Part shown: in pieces, positions 38,735-48,805 of the stretch
Layout of the letters: each line of letters opens with the position of its first letter
Numbering within the stretch: the first letter of the stretch is position 1
NCBI GenBank assembly: GCA_002245135.1
Contig: NGBS01000587.1
Location: 124,001-188,000, forward strand
Direction of reading: 5' to 3'
DNA from: Proteromonas lacertae
Taxonomy: Eukaryota; Sar; Bigyra; Opalinata; Proteromonadidae
Length of the DNA: 64,000 nt
Notes under the pieces: model-generated
Seen by the model: only the letters and a program-made list of their open reading frames with translations
What the model was told of the DNA's origin: nothing
Database searches by the model: none
Translations under genes and position numbers: made by a program

Positions 38735-39900
38735 ATGCTGGATTTCCTGAATCCTTTCGATAATACCATATCTTTTGTGTTTTTTTCAATAATTGCTCTA
38801 TTTTTATTCGCTTGGTGGAATAATGTATGAAAATGGAATAATTCTATTTTAGAAAAAAGGAATACAGAGACCTTGCTCTAATTATTTATCAAAATGCAAA
38901 GGCAAATTTGCTAAATTATCTAATGGATATACACATTACAAAATAATAAGTATATTTTATATAATTCTTATATTCAATCATTAGCTCCTTCTGATTACGA
39001 TGAAAAAAGTATTTTAATTAGTATTCATATACATTACTAGATCCTGATTTACCTACAGTTGTATTAGTTCATGGAGTTGCCTCAGGAATGATGTTATATG
39101 AAGATTTTGTTAAAGTATTTCCATCATTAGGATATCGAGTTATATTATTTGATTTATATGGACTGGGAGGATCAGATTCACCAGATGTAACATTCAACGT
39201 AGGACTTTACACATCACAATTGAATGATCTTTTGGTATATTTAGAGAAAGATATAAAATGTGATAAAATCATATTAGGTGGTTTATCAATGGGTGGAGCT
39301 GTTGTATCACATTATGCATCATTATTTCCACACAAAATATCAAAGCTAATACTTATGGCTCCTTTTGGAGTGAAAGTTATTGTTCCATTTTACCAAAAAC
39401 CTTTCTTTGTTCCTGGTTTAAGGACAATTATTGAGTTTTTAGCTCCATTTTTTGTTAGAATTGCTATTAAATTTGTATATTTGTTTATTTTTGTTTATTT
39501 AATTAGTTTGTTAGATTAGGCTTTAGTAAGGATGATGAAATTAAATATGGAGGAAGAACTGTATATATTTATATTCTTTATTTAATAATAGAAATATGAA
39601 AATAAGATTTTGGAAGAAGCTGAAAATCCGGGATATTTTAGATCATTTTGTTCTACAGCTTGTAATACCATTGATAGAGATAATCAAGAAGATTATGCTG
39701 AAATAGAAAACCAAAAAATACCAACTTGTGTTATTTGGGGAGATGCTGATAGAGTTGTAGATTATAACAATATAAATGTTCTAAAGAAAATAATACCTTC
39801 AGCTGAGTATTTTACACTAAAAGACACAGGTCATGCTTATATTCATACAAGAGCAAAAGAAACTAGTGAAATAATAAATAAATTTATTAAATTACATTAA
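38735..39900 (+). CDS. Membrane-anchored alpha/beta hydrolase (copy 2)
   Basis: Exons 38735-38824, 38853-38949, 38985-39008, 39041-39474, 39507-39560 and 39592-39900 give 335 residues. The N-terminal anchor (FVFFSIIALFLFAWW) precedes VVLVHGVASG, LFDLYGLGGSDSPD, LGGLSMGG (nucleophile), VIWGDADRVVDY (Asp) and KDTGHAY (His), so the triad is complete. It is a tandem paralogue of the preceding gene: both share the segment KLILMAPFGVKV and the RSFCSTA block. Three introns sit at the same places as in copy 1 and two more (38985-flanking and 39561-39591) are extra; one internal exon is just 24 bp. Substrate unknown. Confidence 0.84.
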
Positions 39901-40054
39901 TTATAACCTCTATTTGTAAGGAATTTTGATGTGTAAAACTAACTGTAAAAATGTAATTTTTACTTGTGAATTACATTTATTTATTACTCCTCATACACTT
40001 AGTTATATATTTTGTATATATTAGAAACGTAAGACTCTGATTTATATCTAATTA

Positions 40055-41376
40055 ATGCTAATGGATATCGGTCATTATATTGACTTTCAGTATGATTTGT
40101 GGGGAAATAAACCTCTATCCCTTTTGCTTAGGTTAGTATATAATTATATTTTATATGATATAGGGTTGTACTATAGTTAAAAAACACCACACACAGTATA
40201 CCGTAAAATATGTGTCAAACACTGCAGAATTTACAAAAGTCATGCAAATCGGTGGTATTGTAGATAAAAATATAGAATTATATGTATAGATTATACCTAT
40301 ATTGTATAGTCTTCACAAATGAAGACATTGAATATGTTAGGACTTGAAACACCCTATATTTACATCAAAGCTACTTCCTTATATCTTCAAACTAAAGAGT
40401 ACGTTAATAAATCTCTATTTGAATACATTCTAAAAGATGTAACTTCCATACCACATATATTCAATGATATAAACAATCAACTAGAAGTATATCATAACAA
40501 CAATTTCATTCATGGAAATATAAAACCATCAAATGTGATGATTGATGAAAATTTCAAATACTATTTGATGGATTCTTTTCAATATCTTTTATGTGATGAT
40601 AATACTAATTGCATTAGTGATACTATAGTATTTATGTCTCCAGAAGCATTAAAATCCAATGAGTTTTGTAATACAACTGATATATGGGGATTAGGATGTG
40701 TATTATATTATTTATTAACAGGTAATGTTCCATTTGGTTCAACTGATTTATATACTCTTGTAAAAGAGATATTAGACTGTAATATTGACTTGCTAATTAT
40801 AAAGGATGAAAAATATAGAGAAATACTGAATAGACTGTTTAAAGTTAATCCTTATGATAGAATTACATTGAAAGAGTTGATGATAGAAATATATAGAACA
40901 AATGAAAATGATTGTTCCATAAATGAATTATACACAGCTGAGATCAATAAATTGAGTATTTTTTATGTAAATATATATATATTGTCAATTAGAAAATGAT
41001 TGTAAGTTATTTAGACTTATTACTAATAATTATTATGTTTATCCTGATAAAATCTTCTTCCCCTTAATACCACATAATCCAGATTATAAAAAAATAATCG
41101 ACAAAGATAGTTGCGAATCTGATTTATTTATAGCATTACAGTATAATTTAAGTTGGTTTTATCCAGAGTGGTTTCAATCAGTGTATAACAAAAATTACAA
41201 AAAGTTTTCACATATATCAGATGGTTGGGAATATAAAGACAGAATATTAATAAATTATTCACCTTATGTTGCTCAAATAAGAAAACTTAAATATACATTA
41301 TATGACAAAAAGAATTGGGGAGAGCATGAATTGAATTTTAAATATTTGACTAATCTAAAATATTTGAATATTAATA

Positions 41377-41420
<44 letters not shown>

Positions 41421-43657
41421 AGTGTTACTATTATTTACAGTTTGCACCTTTGGAATTGATCAGTTGAAACATCTAAGAAGTATTTCAGCAATATACACAT
41501 TCAGTCAATTAAAAAAACTAAAGTTAAAATTCTGTGTAATAACTAATGATATATTTAAAGGATTATTAAAAATATTACCTGTAATGCAGAATTTGAAGAA
41601 TTTATCATTTGAAGATAATGACATTGAAGATATAGGAATGAAATATTTCAGTAATTACATTTATAAATTTCCATCATTAATCAGTTTATCATTTGAATCA
41701 AACCCAATAGGAGAAAGAGGAATTGATTATCTATCTAAAGATATATCGCAGTTAACTAATCTTCAAGTGTTTGATATTAACATAGATAGTTTTGGATCTT
41801 TTGTGTATTATTTAAGATGTAATATTATACCAAGTATTTTTATGTTTGATTATATGGATATGGATATAAATAGTTATGAAAAGAGTATGTTTATTGTTAT
41901 TATTATTATTTTTAATAGGTAAAGTGAAATTATTAATTAAAGAATACAAAGAATATAGATTATTAAGTCAACTTGTAGCTGTAGAATATATTTTAAGATC
42001 AAATTACATTTCTTTAGATAGAAGTATTCTTAATTCATTAGATAGAAGGATGAGAAAGGTGCTGAACTACTATGAAAGTAATGAAATTCATTTTGACTGT
42101 ATTATATATATATATATATAATTGTCTATTATCATCTTAGCATTTAGATATGGTACAAAAGCAGTAAAAATCGCTTTAATTTTGTTGATTTCAAATCCAG
42201 AAACTTCTCTTGTGCAATTGAGGAATAACGATATTGATGACGGATCACTTGCTGTAGTGTTAAAATCAATAAAGTTTTTTTCTATTTCACACAATATTTC
42301 ACTTAAAATTGATCGTATTTTACAATATATAAATATTCATTTTATATAAACAATAGACAATAAAAATATTAAGGATATAAACATCATAACTTTGTTGATA
42401 AAAATAATTATGGTCAGAGAAATTGATGTATCTTTTACATCAATAAATATTAATGAAATACTAAATATAAATGTGATAAATCTTATATGTTCAAATAATT
42501 CAGTCAATAACAAAGTATTTGAAAACCTATTGAAGAAAAACTATCATAGATTATTAGATTTGTCATTCAACAAAATTTCATTTTGTAAGGAATCTGAAGT
42601 TAATGATAAACTTTTAACAACACTTATACTGAATTGTATTTATCTTTTGCTTTACTTGTATAATGTTATAGCAAATCCATTAGGTGATAGAGGATTAGAA
42701 TCATTAATAAAACAATTACATAACCTTCCCAATTTAAAGAAATTATGTATTAGCAAATGTAATATTACAGACAGAAGTGCAGGAATGTTATTTAGCAATT
42801 TGAATGGTTCATTAAACAAAATAGAGATAGGATGTATGTTAAATATTATTAATTGATTTATAGATAATGAGATAGAAGGAAAATTCAATAATAATAAAGT
42901 CTATCTTAAAATGTCAAAATTGAAAATGTTAAATTTAGCATTTAATCATATATCTACAAAGAATATAATACCAATACTTAGAGTATTTTATAATAAAAGA
43001 GAAAATGTATTGATAATTCATGGAAATCCATACGATGAAAGAGAAATTAAAGGTTTGGAATTTAAAGAAATGCAATTTATTAAACGATATTGTATTATAT
43101 TATTGTTTTATTACTATTGTTGACTAGATTCATTATTATACGATTATAATATTACAACTTTGATTGACAGTGGTGATTTAAAAGATTTACCTGATTTATT
43201 ACCTGAAGATAATCACATACTAGATCTGTGTAGTAGTATATTTGATTGCTACTTATACAAATCAAATATTAATTATTTTATACTTTTGTTGAATATTTTA
43301 TTGATTAATCCAAGTATTCATGATAAAATATCAAATTCCCTTTCAAAATGTGATAATTATTTTCATTTATTGTTATTAGATCATGTAGAAGACTATGGCT
43401 ACTTGGGTTTAGATAATTTAAAGTTGAATGATGATGATATTAGTGAATTATGTGAAATAATGGGCGGATTGAAATATTTAAAGAAGATAAACCTATCGAA
43501 TAATTTAATAACAATGAATGGTTTAAATACCATAATGAAGTCGATGTACAAATTTGATATGCTAGAAGAGTGTATATTTAAGGGAAATAGTGTAGATGGA
43601 AGTAAGACGCTAGAAACCATGAATAGTATTTATTCGCATTGTAATTTCATTTACTAA
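40055..43657 (+). CDS. Kinase-LRR protein with degraded catalytic loop
   Basis: Eleven exons (40055-40135, 40164-40283, 40310-40955, 40993-41376, 41441-41884, 41919-42098, 42141-42314, 42357-42635, 42672-42833, 42864-43091, 43128-43657) keep the frame and give 1,075 residues. The N-terminal third is a protein-kinase fold: YTVKYV (VAIK-like lysine), FIHGNIKPSNVMID for the catalytic loop, SPEAL (APE) and DIWGLGCVLYYLLTG (DxWSxG). The catalytic Asp of HRD is Asn137, and the DFG site reads MDSF, so activity is doubtful. The remainder contains ribonuclease-inhibitor-type LRRs such as NPLGDRGLESLIKQLHNLPN and LKKINLSNNLITMNGLNTI. The first two introns are phase 0 and the eight in and before the LRR part are all phase 1. 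It likely serves as a signalling or scaffold protein; a similar gene lies on the minus strand at 46876-48615. Confidence 0.78.
41378..41417. repeat. (TA)n microsatellite inside an intron
   Basis: About 19 TA units form most of the 64-bp intron 41377-41440 of the kinase-LRR gene. Confidence 0.93.
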
Positions 43658-43739
43658 TCATTGTTTTTTCAGTTTTTTTGTTTATGATTAACAATCGTAA
43701 CATAAAATATTGACAATCGAAACAATCATAGTTATGTTG

Positions 43740-43753
43740 AAACGACTATTTTT
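43740..43753 (+). promoter_or_regulatory. AAACGACTATTTTT promoter-like motif
   Basis: Lies about 25-40 bp upstream of the LRR gene ATG (43778) and matches motifs ahead of the genes at 19593, 29907 and 32266. Confidence 0.4.
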
Positions 43754-43777
43754 TTGTTTATATAAAAATCTCTTTTT

Positions 43778-44606
43778 ATGGCGACAGGTACATTTATTTC
43801 TTTATATTTTAGATCTGTTAGGAATAGATAGTATTGATAAACATATTAAAGAGGATACTATTGATCAAATTGTAGAGTGTGACATTTCAACCCTCTCTCC
43901 AGATAAATGTTCGTTGTTTTATTCTATTTTATCGCAAATGACGAGTTTAGAAAAATTGCTCACAAAAAGTATTTTTTAAAGTTCAAAATACTTAGATCTA
44001 CAGTTTCCTTCTTCTACGTTTCATATTTTTGTGGAGAGTTTATGCAACTGTCATAGACTAAGAAGTTTGACTCTTATATCGAGATCATCAAAGTGTGACA
44101 TTTCAGAATATAATTTAACGTTATTCCTTGATCAATTGAATAATTGGCCAAATTTACAAGAAATAGACTTTAGTCGTATTATAATAATACATATAATACA
44201 TAGATAATCACATCAAATACATTACATTTCGAAGATTAATGGATGTTATTGCCGATACAAAAATAGAAACAGTCATATTAGCTCGTATAATATATAAATT
44301 AACGAATATAATAATAATAATAATAATAGATAATGATATTGGTGATGCTGAAACAGATTATCCATTCAAGAAAAAGCTAACACATTTAAAAAAATTTGAT
44401 TTAAGTTACAACAAATTAACTCCAGCAGTATGTTCAGCAATAAGAAAACTGATCAGAACTGCTCTATTTATAGAAGAAATTAGTTTAAGAGGAAATAAAA
44501 AAATGACTTCTGATGGAATAAAAGTAATACTTTCACCACTTCGTAATTTTGGATTTGTAAAAACTATTGATTTAACTAGTATATATATATATATATATAT
44601 ATTATA

Positions 44607-44642
<36 letters not shown>

Positions 44643-46005
44643 GTATAGATTGTGATTTAAATGAAGATAGTTTACGTGATGCTTTGGAAGTGATCAGAAC
44701 AATAAAATCAATCGAATCATTCCAAGTGATGGGAAAAATGAATTTTGGAAGTGCAAATAGTTATAGTGATTGCTTATTATTATGGCCAAATATTACATCA
44801 TTAATATTCCCTAATTGTGGATTGGATACATTATCAGTTATACCATTATGTGAATCATTAAAACATTGTTCTCATATTTCTGTTATTGACTTTTCCAGTA
44901 TTTTATTTATTGTTATTTATTTTATTGTTATTAGATAATGAGATAGGTAATAATGGAATATCTGCATTATTTCGACATTTGAAATTCTTAGAGAATTTAA
45001 AGAAACTTTACATTCAAAGTATAATATTATTATTATTATTATGTTAATAGATAATCCATTTGATGAAGATGTTTATTTTGACATTGCAGAAAACTTGTCG
45101 TGTTGTAAATATTTAGAAGTTTTTGATATGTCTACAAAAATTGAATGTATTTATATCTATATTAATATATACATATAGATAAAGAAATAGAAGATGAATA
45201 TAAACCAAGTGGATTAGCAGCAATAGCTAAACAAATCAAATCAACTCATACATTAAAATCATGGAAATATCCAGTTACTTATATGAGATTAGATACTGTA
45301 AGTGCAATTGAAGATTTACAACAAACATATCCAAAATTTGAATTTCCAATAGTTCGTATGTTTTTCCTCCTTTTTATATTATTATTTTATTTTTAGATTT
45401 TACTAATATTCATATGGGAAATCTTGCCGATATTGTTCACAATTATAGTTTACATTCTACAAAGGAATTTACATTTTGTAACATCAACAATGAGAAAATG
45501 TTTAAACATATGATTTATGTTTTGCATTATTTAGATGGTTTAAAACTAATCAGATTTGAGAGTATTTTTTTATAACTATGTATATAGATTGCATATTTGG
45601 AAATTTCTTCAATGTTAAAGAATTTATTCAAGTTTCTAATAAAATGATTGCTTTAGAAATAGTCAACTGCCATAATTTACCTTCTACAATGCTTAATGAT
45701 ATAATTAAACGAAGTGTAAAATTATCATTCTTAACTGTCAATTGTATTGTTAATTATTATTATTATTATTTATAGATTGTCAGTTGTATGTGAATGATAT
45801 TCTTGGATTGATAAACACAATTCAACATATGGAGAACCAAATAACTGGTTTATACCTTGATTGTAACATGAGTTGTATATTTTCTATTGTGATTATGTTA
45901 TTAATAGCTCAATATGGTCGAATGAAAGTTCCTTATCCATTCTGTGCAAAGAGAAAGATAGAAAAAGCTTTGAAAGAGTGTGGAATATTTGATTATAGAA
46001 TCTAA
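43778..46005 (+). CDS. LRR protein built of symmetric phase-1 exons
   Basis: Thirteen exons (43778-43787, 43813-43968, 43996-44175, 44204-44284, 44330-44578, 44649-44897, 44935-45018, 45051-45146, 45179-45355, 45397-45561, 45588-45743, 45776-45874, 45908-46005) give 599 residues. LRRs of ribonuclease-inhibitor type are visible, for example HLKKFDLSYNKLTPAVCSAI and FIEEISLRGNKKMTSDGIKV. All twelve introns are phase 1 and every internal exon is a multiple of three. Many introns split the residue just before or at the conserved Asn of the LRR (A|AT or C|AT). There is no kinase domain, signal peptide or membrane helix; it looks like a kinase-less relative of the flanking kinase-LRR genes. Role is presumably protein binding; partner unknown. 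The first exon codes for only three residues plus one base. Confidence 0.75.
44580..44640. repeat. (TA)n and (TTA)n microsatellites in an intron
   Basis: A TA run (44580-44601) and a TTA run (about 44605-44640) fill the 70-bp intron 44579-44648 of the LRR gene. Confidence 0.92.
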
Positions 46006-46375
46006 TAATTATTTTTATCATATCTTAATTTTTATTGTATTAATTTTATTTAATTTTGTATTGAAAATGTACTCTACCAAGCACATTTGTTATTTTATTG
46101 CATGTCTAGGATTAATGAATATTATTGTTTATAGTTTTGGAGAATTTTTCATACGTACAAGCTAATAATCTACGAAATCAATATACTTCTCGTATTTATA
46201 ATTTTATATATCTATTAGAGATTTGGTAAAATAAAACAACTAGCATATGAATAATCTAAATAGATTCAACCAGAAAGATACGAAAATAGAAATATATTTG
46301 ATGATTTGGAGTTAGAATAATGATAAATACCACCAATTAAGTAAATTCGAAAAATTTAAGCCGAATATAAAAAGT
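46006..46375. other. Intergenic region
   Basis: AT-rich spacer after the LRR gene. A hydrophobic 61-codon ORF overlaps the LRR gene end in another frame (45980-46165); it has no supporting signal and is not called a gene. Confidence 0.45.
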
Positions 46376-46639
46376 ATGAGCATTTTCATAGATGCTGAAA
46401 ATGGAAATGATAAAGATAAAGGTTCTATTAATTCGCCTATATTGACAATTACTCAAGGTTTGAAAGTGTGTAAATTCAAAAGAGAAAGTGAAAAAGAATT
46501 TTGCAGTTTAATTCTTATAGAAGGTGATTATATTCTGAATGAAAGTTTAGAATTATACTCAAGTGATAGTAATATAAATACTCTTATTCAAATTGATAAT
46601 GAAGGAGAAATATACCAAATCAATTCCTTATTTAAATAG
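46376..46639 (+). pseudogene. Truncated parallel beta-helix protein fragment
   Basis: The 87-residue ORF starts MSIFIDAENGNDKDKGSINS and continues with PILTITQGL and LILIEGDYILNESLEL. This is the N-terminal signature of pectate-lyase-fold proteins (a V/ID..GND..GS...P..TI.. pattern followed by the first G.Y coil). A full protein of this type is normally several hundred residues, but here the frame closes at 46639. Downstream (46685-46805) short peptide pieces such as NEMRINGF and VKDVNDLWNNEI appear, separated by stops, before an (AAT)n run. It looks like a decayed gene; a short functional protein is less likely. Confidence 0.5.
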
Positions 46640-46807
46640 CAGTGCTTATTATACTATGTGGAAATTAATATTTATAAAATTTAAATGGAGAAAAGAAGAG
46701 TTTGAATGAAATGAGAATAAATGGTTTTGAATAAAATTCTATAGTAAAAGATGTGAATGATTTATGGAATAATGAAATAATAGTAATGTGTAAAAAAATG
46801 TTAAAAA

Positions 46808-46869
<62 letters not shown>

Positions 46870-46875
46870 GGTTAT
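46640..46875. other. Spacer with (AAT)n repeat
   Basis: Holds the decayed tail of the beta-helix fragment and, from 46810 to 46868, about 19 AAT units ending a few bases before the stop codon of the minus-strand kinase-LRR gene. Confidence 0.6.
46810..46868. repeat. (AAT)n microsatellite
   Basis: About 19 perfect AAT units. It lies outside coding sequence, immediately 3' of the minus-strand gene ending at 46876. Confidence 0.95.
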
Positions 46876-48615
46876 TTAAATCCCAACATACAATTCTTTA
46901 TTTGGATGATTTTCTTTGATTATTCTTTTGATTTCTTCGTCATTTGTGATGTTGTTATCCCATAAATCCAATTCTTTTAATTTTGTGATATATTGAATAT
47001 TATCACAAAACACTTTTAGACTTTCATCTGTTAAAATATTAACTATTATAATATAGAATAAAATAAAATACCACTAACATTTATATATTCTAAATTAGGA
47101 ATATCTTTCAAATGAGAAAAGAAGATTTTAAAACCATCATCACCAATTTCACAATCTATTCATTGTAATATCAAAGTAATAATACATCTAAAATCCAACT
47201 CTTTCATGTTTGGAAGTAAATGTAAACTTTTACTAAACATTTCCATTCCTTCTTTTCCTATTTTATTACCTATATTATTATAAAAAACAAATCTAAAAAT
47301 ACATCTTAAATTCAATTTCTCTAATTTTGGAATGAATTGAATATTCTCTACAAAATATTTCATTCCATTTGAAGTAATATCATTATCACCAATATCTAAT
47401 TCTTTCAATTCAGGAAGACGTTTGAATGATTGACAAATATGATTAAAACCATTATCACCAATATAATTACCTATCATTATAAAACAAAAGTATAAATACC
47501 ACATAAGTTAATAACTGTAATGAATGGATATAATTTCAATTTTCTACTCAAATATAATGCACCTACTTCTCTTAATTCTTCACCAATATCTATTCAAATA
47601 AATAATAACAATAATACATCTAACTTTTAAATCCAATGTTGTTGATTTATCATTTATCATCTTATTTAAAGCATTATCTATTCTTTCTTCTATTTTATTC
47701 ATATTAATATCATATTTATACTTATCTCAATATCTAATCCTTCTATTTCTACTTCTTCTTCTTCTATTTCAACTATTTCAGTTAAATATTTTACTTCATT
47801 TATTCTCTTTAATTCATTCAATATTTCATCGATTGATATTCGATTATTCTTTTCTTTCATTATCATCTTACTCAATAAACCATTCAATTCTTCTTCAAAT
47901 TCATGTTCCAACCTTTCATATTTACATTCTCGAATATTCTTCATGGTTTCTAATGGAGTTTTATCTTTGAATATTAATTTACCACTTATCACATAATAAA
48001 ATATACAACCAAAACTCCAAATATCACTTTCTTTACTCACTTCATCACCAACTATTTCATCATAACTGATAAAACATATATCACCATTTCTTCTTACTTC
48101 TTCATCTTCATTTCCTTTGAATATTTCATTGTTTAAATAATCACTCAATATCACTTCATTCTCTTTATCTAAAAAGATATTGGAAGGTTTTAAATCACCA
48201 TGTGATATATTCAACATATGTAAACTCTTTAAACCATTACATATTCCACATAATACAGCATATGTACCAATTTCTTCAAAATATTTCAAAGGATTTATCT
48301 CTCCTAAAGTTTATTCTTATGTAAGGCATTAATCGATAGAATTTATTTTCAATCAACATCAATTTATCGGATATTTCATCAGATTCTCACTGTTTTTCAT
48401 TATTCACTCTCTCAATCTTACTAAAAACACTCTTCACTACATCTTCATTCAATTTGGAAGTGTGTATCACCTTCAAACATTCATAAATACCACTCATTTT
48501 GTTCTTTATTATCTTCACACTCTCTTTTTCTTCTAAAACCTATTTTCACAATTATATCATCAAATTATACTTCATATTCATTATCTAATACATTTTCACA
48601 TTTTGTATGAATCAT
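46876..48615 (-). CDS. Kinase-LRR protein, possibly a pseudogene
   Basis: Minus-strand exons: 48615-48571, 48539-47722, 47689-47618, 47589-47500, 47470-47303, 47269-47186, 47155-47072 and 47042-46876. The kinase C-lobe is well preserved: SHGDLKPSNIFLD keeps the catalytic Asp and Lys, DIWSFGCIFYYVISG is the DxWSxG helix, and NRISIDEIL closes the domain. The metal-binding DFG site reads LSDYL. The LRR part has 28-residue RI-type units (NKIGKEGMEMFSKSLHLLPN). The N-lobe is interrupted by an in-frame TGA (48387-48389) and by a one-base frame offset near 48287-48293, although FYRLMPYIRI and SLKYFEEIGTYAV on both sides read as continuous kinase sequence. Either the gene is decaying, the assembly has errors, or an unrecognised intron spans the region. 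All LRR introns are phase 1, as in the plus-strand relatives. Confidence 0.65.
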
Positions 48616-48805
48616 TTTCACTTATATCAATCACAATATCAATTCAAAAATAAAAGATCTCAAACAGATAGTCAAGCCTACATATTTTCTTTTTACATAA
48701 AAACTATTTACATTATCATTATCAACAATTTATATCATCAAATCACCAATAAAAATACATTAAAAATAAAAATAACAGTAAAAACAATAATAACAATCAA
48801 ATTAT

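Noticed and set aside
45980-46165. 61-codon hydrophobic ORF overlapping the LRR gene end
   Set aside because: Out of frame with the LRR gene; hydrophobicity is expected from T-rich sequence; no start context or splice support.
46753-46965. Poly-Asn ORF on the plus strand
   Set aside because: It is a translation of the (AAT)n microsatellite and of the antisense of the minus-strand LRR gene.
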